From positions 3,893,501-3,957,500 of the forward strand of contig CP000781.1 of the NCBI GenBank assembly GCA_000017645.1: DNA of 64,000 bases, given 5' to 3'. The position numbers and the translations under genes are program-made. This DNA comes from Xanthobacter autotrophicus Py2. Its GTDB lineage: Bacteria > Pseudomonadota > Alphaproteobacteria > Rhizobiales > Xanthobacteraceae. Under the pieces are notes generated by a model. It was not told the DNA's origin. It did not search any database and saw only the letters and a program-made list of their open reading frames with translations. How positions within the stretch are numbered: position 1 is the stretch's first letter; the number at the start of each line of letters is the position of its first letter. Positions 17,960-27,645 of the stretch are shown here, one piece after another.

Positions 17960-18826
17960 TCAGGACGCCTCGATCTTCGTCTGTGTCGCCGGAGCGGTCC
18001 GGCGCCGTCCACGCGCGGGTGCTGCTTCCCGGCGCTGGGCGGCGAACAGGGCCAGGGCGAGTCCTGCCCCCAGCACCCACCAGGCGGGGCGCGGGCCGAG
18101 ATCGAGGGAGAGGTTCGCCTCCGCCACCAGCCACGGGTCGACCCGCGTGGCGAGGCCATACCACAGCACTTCCACCCCCGCCGTCAGCAGCGCCGACAGC
18201 ACGGCAAGGCCGGCGACGCCCAAGGGTGTCACATCGCCGGAAAGGCGCACCGCGATGCGATAGGCGAACAGGAACACGAACAGGCCGGCCATGAGCACCG
18301 GCTCGGTCACGTCCAGCTTCGATTGCAGGAAGAAATGCACCGCCCCCAGCAGGGCGATGCCATAGACCGCCATGTGCAACTGGTTCCACCGCTCCGTCCC
18401 GAGGCGGCGGATGGCCCCATCGAACGAGGTGGCTCCGAGCGCGATGAGCAGCATCAGCGCCACCGCGCCGATGGTGAGATAGATGCGCAACACGATCTCG
18501 CTCAGCGCGCGCCCCGCACCCTGGTCCACGACGAACAGCAGCAGGTGGAAAGCGGCGTAGAACAGCGCCGCAAGCCCGAAGATGCGCCGCCCGAAATAGA
18601 GCTTGGGATAGGACAGGAGCTTGCGCAGCGGCGTGATGGCGAGAGTCACGGCCAGGAAGCGGATGGCCCACAGGCCGGTGAAGTGGATGGCTTCCGTCCA
18701 CGGCCGGGCGCCGAGCATGCCGTTGGCGGCAAGGCCCGCGAGCCACACCGCCGGCAATGTCGTGGCCACGATGAAGAGCGTCTTCTCGGGACTGAACTTC
18801 CCGGAGCGTTCGTGGAAGAGGGGCAT
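17960..18826 (-). CDS. msrQ: Heme-binding membrane subunit of protein-methionine-sulfoxide reductase (MsrQ-like)
   Basis: 288 residues with about six membrane spans of the ferric-reductase-like type: HFTGLWAIRFLAVTLAITPLR, FGLAALFYAAFHLLLFVV, and NQLHMAVYGIALLGAVHFF, which supply the heme-ligand histidines. In the MsrPQ system it passes electrons from the quinone pool to the periplasmic molybdoenzyme MsrP. No msrP is adjacent, which is unusual since they are normally paired. The C-terminal tail is Arg/Ala-rich and longer than usual. The ATG is at 18826. Confidence 0.85.
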   Translation of the reverse strand: MPLFHERSGKFSPEKTLFIVATTLPAVWLAGLAANGMLGARPWTEAIHFTGLWAIRFLAVTLAITPLRKLLSYPKLYFGRRIFGLAALFYAAFHLLLFVVDQGAGRALSEIVLRIYLTIGAVALMLLIALGATSFDGAIRRLGTERWNQLHMAVYGIALLGAVHFFLQSKLDVTEPVLMAGLFVFLFAYRIAVRLSGDVTPLGVAGLAVLSALLTAGVEVLWYGLATRVDPWLVAEANLSLDLGPRPAWWVLGAGLALALFAAQRREAAPARGRRRTAPATQTKIEAS

Positions 18827-18982
18827 GGGGCGGTCGCTCGCGTCCTTCGCTGCGAATGGGGGCGGGGTGCGTTTTCGCCCCGGACGGAACGGCCGCTGCC
18901 GGCCGCCCCGCTTCCCATTACGCCGGGCGACGGGGCGCCGTTACGGCCCCGCCGCGCACGATGGCGTGAGCATGGCCCCGTC

Positions 18983-20053
18983 TCAGGCGTTCAGGTCCGC
19001 GTCCAGCTGGGCCTTGAGGCCCGGATCGAGGTTGAGCGCCGAGGCGAGGCTGGCCAGATACTGCTTCTCGGCCGCGCTGTCGGGACGGATCGCCATGGCC
19101 GAGGCGGCGTAGATCTGCAACGCCGCTTCAGGGCTGGTGGCGGCATCCACCACCTGCTGCGGGTCCACCGGGGTGGTGAGGAAGGTGATGAGCGCCTCGC
19201 GTTCCGGTGCCGCCGCCCCGAAGCGGGACAGTCCGCCAGTGATGCGCTCCAGCTCCTCCTGGTCGATCTGCCCGTCCGCCTGTGCCGCCGCCGCCATGGC
19301 CGAGAGCAGCACGCCGGAGAAGGCATCCGCCCCGCCGGGGGCTGCGGCCGGGGAGAAGCCGGCGGCCTCCGGCGAGCCGGAGGTGAAGGCCGACCGCCCG
19401 CCTGACTGGGACTGCCACTTGCGGAAGGCATTCCACGCCAGCATGCCGATGACGGCCATGCCGCCATACTTCACCAGGTCGCCGCTGCCGCCGCCCGACT
19501 GCGGGGCAGGGGCGGGAGCCGGCGAGGGTGCCGGCGCGGGATACGGGTTTGGAGCCGATGTGGTGGGCGGGCCGCCGAGGGAGGCCTCGGCGAGATCGCC
19601 GAGCGATCCGCCGGTACTGCCGCCCGATATGCCGCCGCCCGCCGGAGCGCTGCCGCCTCCGAGGATCTGGCCGAGGATGTCGCCCAGCCCGCCGGGGAGC
19701 CCGGCCGGGGCTCCGCCGCTGTCGCCCGTACCACCGGGGCGCTGTCCGCCGCCCCCCAGCACCTGGCCGAGAATATCCCCGAGCCCGCCCGGCAGGCCGG
19801 AGGCCCCGCCCTGGGGACGGCCACCGGCGGCTGCCCCGCCACCGAGCACCTGGCCCAGAATGTCGCCGAGCCCGCCGGGCAGGCCGCCGCTTTGGCCGGA
19901 GGGCGCGCCGCGCCCGCCCTGTCCCGCGCCTTCGAGCACGCTCTTGAGGATCTGGTCGAGGCCGCCGCCGCCGGCTCCCCCGCCGCCGCGCACGCTGCCG
20001 TTGCCGAGCGCAGCCCCGATGAGCTGCCCCAGAAGACTTCCTGCATCCGCCAT
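18983..20053 (-). CDS. DUF533 (TerB-like) membrane-linked protein with glycine-rich repeats
   Basis: 356 residues. The N-terminal 140 residues are glycine-rich and contain three near-identical copies of GLPGGLGDILGQVLGGG (about 57-73, 86-103, 118-134), followed by a Pro/Ala linker and one predicted membrane span (VKYGGMAVIGMLAWNAF). The C-terminal region (about 215-350) is the alpha-helical TerB-like domain of DUF533/YebE proteins, with AAAQADGQIDQEELERI. Function is unknown. The ATG at 20053 has an AGGGAGGG site; the longer frame to 20095 is less likely. Confidence 0.8.
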   Translation of the reverse strand: MADAGSLLGQLIGAALGNGSVRGGGGAGGGGLDQILKSVLEGAGQGGRGAPSGQSGGLPGGLGDILGQVLGGGAAAGGRPQGGASGLPGGLGDILGQVLGGGGQRPGGTGDSGGAPAGLPGGLGDILGQILGGGSAPAGGGISGGSTGGSLGDLAEASLGGPPTTSAPNPYPAPAPSPAPAPAPQSGGGSGDLVKYGGMAVIGMLAWNAFRKWQSQSGGRSAFTSGSPEAAGFSPAAAPGGADAFSGVLLSAMAAAAQADGQIDQEELERITGGLSRFGAAAPEREALITFLTTPVDPQQVVDAATSPEAALQIYAASAMAIRPDSAAEKQYLASLASALNLDPGLKAQLDADLNA

Positions 20054-20234
20054 GAGACCCTCCCTGAAGGACGTTCCAATCGGGTTGCACCGCAAGCGAC
20101 CGAACGTGCGTTGTTTTGAGTATTGAGACCGCTGTCCCGATCAGGTTGTCCCAACCGAACCGGCTCCACTGGAACGACCGGTACGCACGAGCCGAAAAAC
20201 GGACAGGGACGAAGGGGCGCTCCCGCGCCCGGGT

Positions 20235-21029
20235 TCAGACCGCCACCGGCGCCTTGATCGCCGGGTGCGGATCATAGCCCACAATTTCCACATCCTCGTA
20301 ACGGAAGGCGAAGAGGTCGGTGACCGCCGGATTCAGCGCCAGGCGCGGCAGCGCGCGGGGTGTCCGCTCCAGCTGCGCGCGGGCTTGCTCCAGATGGTTC
20401 ACGTAAAGGTGCGCGTCGCCCAGCGTGTGGACGAAATCGCCGACCCCGAGCCCGGTCACCTGCGCCACCATGTGGGTGAGCAGCGCGTAGGAGGCGATGT
20501 TGAAGGGCACGCCCAGGAATACATCCGCCGAGCGCTGGTAGAGCTGGCAGGAGAGCTTGCCCTCCAGCACATAGAACTGGAACAGGCAGTGGCAGGGTGG
20601 CAGCGCCATCTTCGACACATCCGCCGGATTCCAGGCGGTGACGATGAGGCGGCGCGAATCGGGATTGCGGCGGATGTCCGAGACCACCTGCGCGATCTGG
20701 TCGATGACGCCGCCTTCGGGCGTGGGCCAGGAGCGCCACTGGTGGCCGTAGACCGGGCCGAGATCGCCCTTTTCGTCGGCCCACTCGTCCCAAATGGAGA
20801 CGCCGTTGTCCTTCAGGTAGCGGACATTGGTGTCGCCGGCGAGGAACCACAAAAGCTCGTGCACGATGGATTTCAGGTGCAGCTTCTTGGTGGTGACGAG
20901 GGGAAAGCCCTCACCCAGGTCGAACCGCATCTGGTGCCCGAACACGGAGAGGGTGCCGGTGCCGGTGCGGTCGTCCTTGCGCACGCCCTCATTCAGGATG
21001 CGACGGAGCAGGTCGTGATACTGATGCAT
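20235..21029 (-). CDS. thyA: Thymidylate synthase
   Basis: 264 residues, the exact length of E. coli ThyA, starting [15 protein letters not shown]. The catalytic cysteine is in [12 protein letters not shown], dUMP-binding arginines are in [19 protein letters not shown] and [12 protein letters not shown], and the protein ends with a short hydrophobic tail APVAV like other ThyA enzymes. It methylates dUMP to dTMP using methylene-tetrahydrofolate. The frame is open to 21185 but the ATG at 21029 is the family start. It is divergent from thiC. Confidence 0.97.
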   Translation of the reverse strand: MHQYHDLLRRILNEGVRKDDRTGTGTLSVFGHQMRFDLGEGFPLVTTKKLHLKSIVHELLWFLAGDTNVRYLKDNGVSIWDEWADEKGDLGPVYGHQWRSWPTPEGGVIDQIAQVVSDIRRNPDSRRLIVTAWNPADVSKMALPPCHCLFQFYVLEGKLSCQLYQRSADVFLGVPFNIASYALLTHMVAQVTGLGVGDFVHTLGDAHLYVNHLEQARAQLERTPRALPRLALNPAVTDLFAFRYEDVEIVGYDPHPAIKAPVAV

Positions 21030-21157
21030 GCGCGCCTCCGTCCTCCGGGCTTTGGGGACATAGATGTAGGCCATGCCGGCCGGCTGGCAAATGGCCCACC
21101 GCCGCTCGTCCAGAGCTTTAGACGATCGGGCATCCCGCCTCATGCTGCGCCGCAGCG

Positions 21158-21186
21158 TTGACATTGGGCTTTGGTATACACACACT
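21158..21186 (+). promoter_or_regulatory. Candidate promoter of thiC
   Basis: A perfect TTGACA (21158-21163) is followed 17 bp later by CACACT, a weak -10 match. Transcription would start just before the TPP riboswitch. Only the -35 element is convincing. Confidence 0.45.
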
Positions 21187-21189
21187 CGG

Positions 21190-23277
<2,088 letters not shown>

Positions 23278-23299
23278 GCGGGCCAAAAGCAGACGACAG

Positions 23300-23324
23300 G
23301 GGCGGCCTTCGGGCCGCCCTTTTT
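23300..23324 (+). terminator. Intrinsic terminator after thiC
   Basis: An 8-bp stem GGGCGGCC / GGCCGCCC closed by a TTCG tetraloop and followed by five T, starting 22 bp after the thiC stop. Confidence 0.92.
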
Positions 23325-23472
23325 GCTGCAGGCGGCGGTGTGGGGCGGGGCTCGAACGGCGTCACGCACGCGTGAGCCACATTACGGATCCTTAATTCCG
23401 CAGCCAGACTGCCGTAACGGTCCACGCACTAGCTTGCCTCTCGAACCTGCCGACAAGGCAGACAACAGAGAG

Positions 23473-25086
23473 ATGCGACCGCCCATGACCCGCTCGCCCA
23501 TGACCCGCTCCGACAACACCCCCTCCGTGACCAAGCGCCACCGCAAGGCTCTCCTGGCCGGCGTGGTCGGTCTCGCGCTCGCCGGCGTCGTGGCCGGCCA
23601 GTTCGTGCCGCCGCTGAACGGTCCCGTCGCCGCCCAGATCACCACCAGCCAGCCGGCCGGCACCTTCTCCTTCGCCGATATCGTCGAGAAGGTCTCGCCC
23701 GCCGTCGTCTCGGTGAAGGTGAAGAAGGATGCCGGCAACGAACAGATGGCCATGGGCGGCGATTTCGGCGGCAATGTTCCGCCCCAGATCGAGCAGTTCC
23801 TGAAGCGCTTCGGCTTCGGCGACGGCCAGGGCCCCATGGGTCCGGGTGGTCCCGGCGGCCCGGGCATGGGTCCGCGCGGCGGCCACGGTCCCAAGGGCGA
23901 GCGCCCGGTGGTGGGCCAGGGCTCCGGCTTCATCATCTCGGCTGACGGCTATGTGGTGACCAACAACCACGTGGTGGACGGCGCCGACGAGGTGGACGTG
24001 ACCACCACCGACGGCAAGGAATACCAGGCCAAGGTGATCGGCACCGATCCGCGCACCGACGTGGCCCTGCTGAAGATCGAGAACGTCACCAACCTGCCGT
24101 GGGTGAAGCTCGCGGACGGCGCCCCGCGCGTCGGTGACTGGGTGATCGCGGTGGGCAATCCCTTCGGCCTCGGCGGCACCGTGACCGCCGGCATCGTCTC
24201 GGCCCGTGGCCGCGACATTGGCTCGGGTCCCTATGACGACTTCATCCAGATCGACGCCCCCATCAACCGGGGCAATTCGGGCGGCCCGACCTTCTCGCTG
24301 AACGGCGAGGTGATCGGCATGAACACCGCCATCGTCTCCCCCTCGGGTGGCAACGTGGGCATTGCCTTCGCCATTCCGTCCGAGACCGTGAAGACGGTGG
24401 TGGCCCAGCTGCGCGACAAGGGCTCGGTGGCCCGCGGCTACATCGGCGTGCAGATCCAGCCGGTGACCGAGGACCTCGCCTCCGGCCTCGGCATCAAGGA
24501 CGCCGAGGGCGCCCTGGTGGCGCAGGTTCAGCCCAACACCCCCGGCGCCAAGGCAGGCCTGAAGGCCGGCGACGTGATCGTGAAGGTCAACAACGAGCCG
24601 ATCAAGGAAGCCCGCGATCTGACCCGCAAGGTGGGCATGATGAAGCCGGGTACCGAGATCAAGCTCTCGCTGATCCGCGATGCCAAGCCCATGGACCTGT
24701 CCCTGGTGCTCGACCAGCTGCCCAACGATCAGGTCGCCTCGCGCTCCGGTGCGCCCCAGCAGGGCGAGGATGACACCGCCGGCGCCACCAAGGACCTGCC
24801 GCGCCTCGGCCTCCAGCTCGCCCCGTCCAAGAGCGTTCAGGGCGCCGGCGGCGAAGGCGTGGTGGTGACCGGTGTGGAGCCCAACGGCCCCGCCGCCCAG
24901 CGCGGTTTCAAGACCGGCGACGTGATCCTGAAGGTGGGCGACAAAGCGGTCTCCACCCCGAAGGATGTGCGCGACGGCCTCGCCGCCGCCAAGGCCGACA
25001 ACCGCAAGGCGGTGCTCATCCAGGTGAAGAGCGGCGAGGGCGTGCGCTTCGTCGCCATCACCCTCGACGCCAAGGCCAAGGGCTGA
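23473..25086 (+). CDS. Periplasmic DegP/HtrA-type serine protease with two PDZ domains
   Basis: 537 residues. After a basic N-terminus and a hydrophobic signal segment (ALLAGVVGLALAGVVAG), the trypsin-like domain shows the triad His in VVTNNHVVDG, Asp in DPRTDVALLKI and Ser in GNSGGPTF (most homologues have GNSGGPLF). A Gly/Pro/Met-rich insertion (about 117-142) precedes the protease core. Two PDZ domains follow (GYIGVQIQPV onward, and after RLGLQLAPS). It degrades or refolds damaged envelope proteins. The ATG at 23473 is chosen; ATGs a few codons later are possible. A strong terminator follows. Confidence 0.93.
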   Translation: MRPPMTRSPMTRSDNTPSVTKRHRKALLAGVVGLALAGVVAGQFVPPLNGPVAAQITTSQPAGTFSFADIVEKVSPAVVSVKVKKDAGNEQMAMGGDFGGNVPPQIEQFLKRFGFGDGQGPMGPGGPGGPGMGPRGGHGPKGERPVVGQGSGFIISADGYVVTNNHVVDGADEVDVTTTDGKEYQAKVIGTDPRTDVALLKIENVTNLPWVKLADGAPRVGDWVIAVGNPFGLGGTVTAGIVSARGRDIGSGPYDDFIQIDAPINRGNSGGPTFSLNGEVIGMNTAIVSPSGGNVGIAFAIPSETVKTVVAQLRDKGSVARGYIGVQIQPVTEDLASGLGIKDAEGALVAQVQPNTPGAKAGLKAGDVIVKVNNEPIKEARDLTRKVGMMKPGTEIKLSLIRDAKPMDLSLVLDQLPNDQVASRSGAPQQGEDDTAGATKDLPRLGLQLAPSKSVQGAGGEGVVVTGVEPNGPAAQRGFKTGDVILKVGDKAVSTPKDVRDGLAAAKADNRKAVLIQVKSGEGVRFVAITLDAKAKG

Positions 25087-25191
25087 GCCTCGCGCTGAAC
25101 CTGAAGGCTCCGGTGGCCTGGCGCCGCCGGAGCAGGTCTACCGGAGCCGAGGCGGGTTAGCATCGCCCCCCTGATGCCACTTCGGCTCTGA

Positions 25192-25233
25192 TGGCGCGGG
25201 ATGCTCGCAAGGCATCCCGCGCCACATTTTTTT
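25192..25233 (+). terminator. Intrinsic terminator after the DegP-type protease gene
   Basis: A perfect 13-bp stem, TGGCGCGGGATGC (25192-25204) and GCATCCCGCGCCA (25212-25224), with a 7-nt loop and seven T at 25227-25233. A second GC hairpin without T-run lies just upstream at 25107-25133. Confidence 0.92.
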
Positions 25234-25333
25234 CAGCAACGCCGCGCGCTTCGCCCTTTTCCCAGCGGAAGGGGCGAGCCGTCACGCAAGGCGGACACCC
25301 CGCATGGACCTGCCGGCAAGGTGAGCTAGAGTG

Positions 25334-26050
25334 ATGACAGCGAATCTCGATCCGGATCCCCTCACTGCCATGCGCCTCCTCCTTGTCGAGGACGACCGCG
25401 ACGCCGCCGAATATCTGCGCAAGGCCTTCCGCGAGGCTGGGCACGTGGTGGACCTTGCTGCCGACGGGGAGGAGGGCCTCGCCCTCGCCCTGGACGGCAA
25501 GTACGACGTGATGGTGGTAGACCGCATGCTGCCCGCGCGCGACGGGCTCTCCCTCGTCACCGAGCTGCGCGGGCGCGGGCACACCACGCCAGTGCTCATC
25601 CTTTCCGCCCTCGGCCAGGTGGACGACCGGGTGCAGGGCCTGCGCGCCGGCGGTGACGACTACCTGCCCAAGCCCTACGCCTTCACCGAGCTTCTGGCGC
25701 GGGTGGAAGCCCTGTCGCGGCGCGGCGTCTCGCAAGGCGCGGAGACGGTCTACAAGGTGTCCGACCTGGAGCTGGACCGTCTTGCCCATCGCGTCACCCG
25801 CTCCGGCAAGGAGATCCCGCTGCAGCCGCGGGAGTTCCGGCTGCTGGAATATCTCCTGCGCCATGCCGGGCAGGTGGTGACCCGCACCATGCTGCTGGAA
25901 AACGTGTGGGACTACCATTTCGACCCACAGACCAACGTCATCGACGTGCACGTCTCCCGCCTGCGCTCCAAGATCGACAAGGGCTTCGACGTGCCGCTGA
26001 TCCACACCGTGCGCGGCGCCGGCTACATGGTGCGGGCGGGTGCCGCTTGA
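25334..26050 (+). CDS. OmpR-family response regulator
   Basis: A receiver domain (RLLLVEDDRDAAEYL with the acidic pair; phospho-acceptor Asp in VMVVDRMLPARDGLSL; Lys in YLPKPYAF) is followed by an OmpR-type winged helix (LQPREFRLLEYLLRHAGQVVTR, VDVHVSRLRSKID-like, TVRGAGYMVR). The start is uncertain: ATG at 25334 has an AAGGTGAG site, while ATG at 25370 begins at the receiver domain. It overlaps the histidine kinase gene and will be its partner. The input signal is unknown; the position after the DegP gene suggests envelope stress. Confidence 0.92.
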   Translation: MTANLDPDPLTAMRLLLVEDDRDAAEYLRKAFREAGHVVDLAADGEEGLALALDGKYDVMVVDRMLPARDGLSLVTELRGRGHTTPVLILSALGQVDDRVQGLRAGGDDYLPKPYAFTELLARVEALSRRGVSQGAETVYKVSDLELDRLAHRVTRSGKEIPLQPREFRLLEYLLRHAGQVVTRTMLLENVWDYHFDPQTNVIDVHVSRLRSKIDKGFDVPLIHTVRGAGYMVRAGAA

Positions 26051-27491
26051 GTCCGGCGGGCGCGGGCCGCTCGCCGTCGGCGGCGTGATCTGGCGGGTTC
26101 TCATGCGCTTTTTCGCCCACCTCGCGCGGCTGGTGCGCACCACGGCGTTCAAGCTGCTGGCGGCCTATCTGCTGGTGTTCGCCGTGTTCGCGGTGTCGGT
26201 CATCGTCTACACGGCGTGGCACACCCGCGAGCTGATCCAGGGACAGGTGGCGGACGATCTCGACCGCGAGGTGCGCTTCCTCGCCGAGCAATACCGTCTC
26301 GGCGGCATCCAGCGCCTGGTCTATGTCATCGACCGGCGGACGCGCCGGCCGGGCTCGTCCATCTACATGATCACCAATTTCCAGGGCGAGGTGCTGGCCA
26401 CCAACGTTTCGGACCTGCCCATCGGCCTCCTCGACAAGGACGGCACCCGCTTCACCACCTACAATCGTCCCGACGATGCCGGTCTGAAGAGCCATGTGGC
26501 CTTCGTGCAGGCCATGATCCTGCCCGGCGGCTACCGCCTGCTGGTTGGCCGCGACATCGAGGAGCGCGACACCCTGCGCGACCTCGTGGCGCGACCGGCG
26601 CAATGGGCGGTGATGCTGATCGTGGTGCTGGGGCTTGCCGGCGGCGTTTTCGTGACGCGGCGGGTGTTGAAACGCATCGATTCCATGACGGCCACCGCCG
26701 AGACCATCATGGCCGGCAACCTCTCCGGCCGCCTCGCCATGACCGGCACCCAGGACGAGTTTGACCGCCTAGCCCATTCGCTGAACGCCATGCTGGACCG
26801 CATCGAGGGCCTGATGCAGGGCCTGAAAGAGGTCTCGGACAATATCGCCCACGACCTGAAGACCCCGCTCACCCGCCTGCGCAACCGCTCGGAGGAGGCG
26901 CTGCGCACCGCCCATACGGAGGACGAGTGGCGCGCGGCGCTGGAAGACACCATCGAGGAGAGCGATGGCCTCATCCGCACCTTCGACGCGCTGCTCATGA
27001 TCGCCCGCGCCGAGGCCGGGCAGGCCCGCGCCATCATGAGCGATCTCGACCTCGCAGAGATCGCCGAGAACGTCTCCGAGCTCTATGAACCGCTGGCCGA
27101 CGAGCAGGGCCTCGACCTTGTGGTCACGGTGGCGCCGGTGAGCATTCACGGCGTGAAGGAACTGCTGGCGCAGGCGGTCTCGAACCTCATCGACAATGCC
27201 ATCAAGTATGGCCGCCCGGTGGACGGGAGCAGGGGGCGCATCGCCGTGACCCTGGCGCGGCAGGGCGGGGAAGCGGTGCTCGCGGTGGCGGACACCGGCC
27301 CCGGCATCCCGGAGGCGGATCGCGAGCGGGTGGTGGAGCGCTTCGTGCGGCTGGAGGCGAGCCGCACGCGGCCGGGTTCCGGGCTGGGCCTGGCGCTGGT
27401 GGGCGCGGTGGCGCGCCTGCATGGCGGCAGCCTGAGCTTCACCGATGGAGCGCCGGGGCTGGTCGCGACGCTGCGTTTACCGGCGAAATAA
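26040..27491 (+). CDS. Two-component sensor histidine kinase
   Basis: Two membrane spans (LLAAYLLVFAVFAVSVIVYTAW and VMLIVVLGLAGGVFVT) flank a periplasmic sensor of about 130 residues; a HAMP segment follows, then the phospho-acceptor motif in SDNIAHDLKTPLTRLRNR, and the ATPase domain with N box LIDNAIKYG, G1 DTGPGIPEADRE and G2 GSGLGLALVGAV. The start is uncertain: GTG at 26040 overlaps the regulator stop, and ATG at 26103 is also possible. It is expressed with the upstream response regulator. Confidence 0.92.
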   Translation: MPLESGGRGPLAVGGVIWRVLMRFFAHLARLVRTTAFKLLAAYLLVFAVFAVSVIVYTAWHTRELIQGQVADDLDREVRFLAEQYRLGGIQRLVYVIDRRTRRPGSSIYMITNFQGEVLATNVSDLPIGLLDKDGTRFTTYNRPDDAGLKSHVAFVQAMILPGGYRLLVGRDIEERDTLRDLVARPAQWAVMLIVVLGLAGGVFVTRRVLKRIDSMTATAETIMAGNLSGRLAMTGTQDEFDRLAHSLNAMLDRIEGLMQGLKEVSDNIAHDLKTPLTRLRNRSEEALRTAHTEDEWRAALEDTIEESDGLIRTFDALLMIARAEAGQARAIMSDLDLAEIAENVSELYEPLADEQGLDLVVTVAPVSIHGVKELLAQAVSNLIDNAIKYGRPVDGSRGRIAVTLARQGGEAVLAVADTGPGIPEADRERVVERFVRLEASRTRPGSGLGLALVGAVARLHGGSLSFTDGAPGLVATLRLPAK

Positions 27492-27645
27492 TTGGGCGCC
27501 GGGACCGGCTGTCCCACGCTGGGCATTAAGGCCTTCGCAGGTGCGATAATTTGCTGTTTATCATGGAGCTTTCGACCGCACATCAGCGTTGCAATTGTCG
27601 AACAGGGCTTGCGTAACGCAAGGTCCTAATGCTTTTGATGAAATC

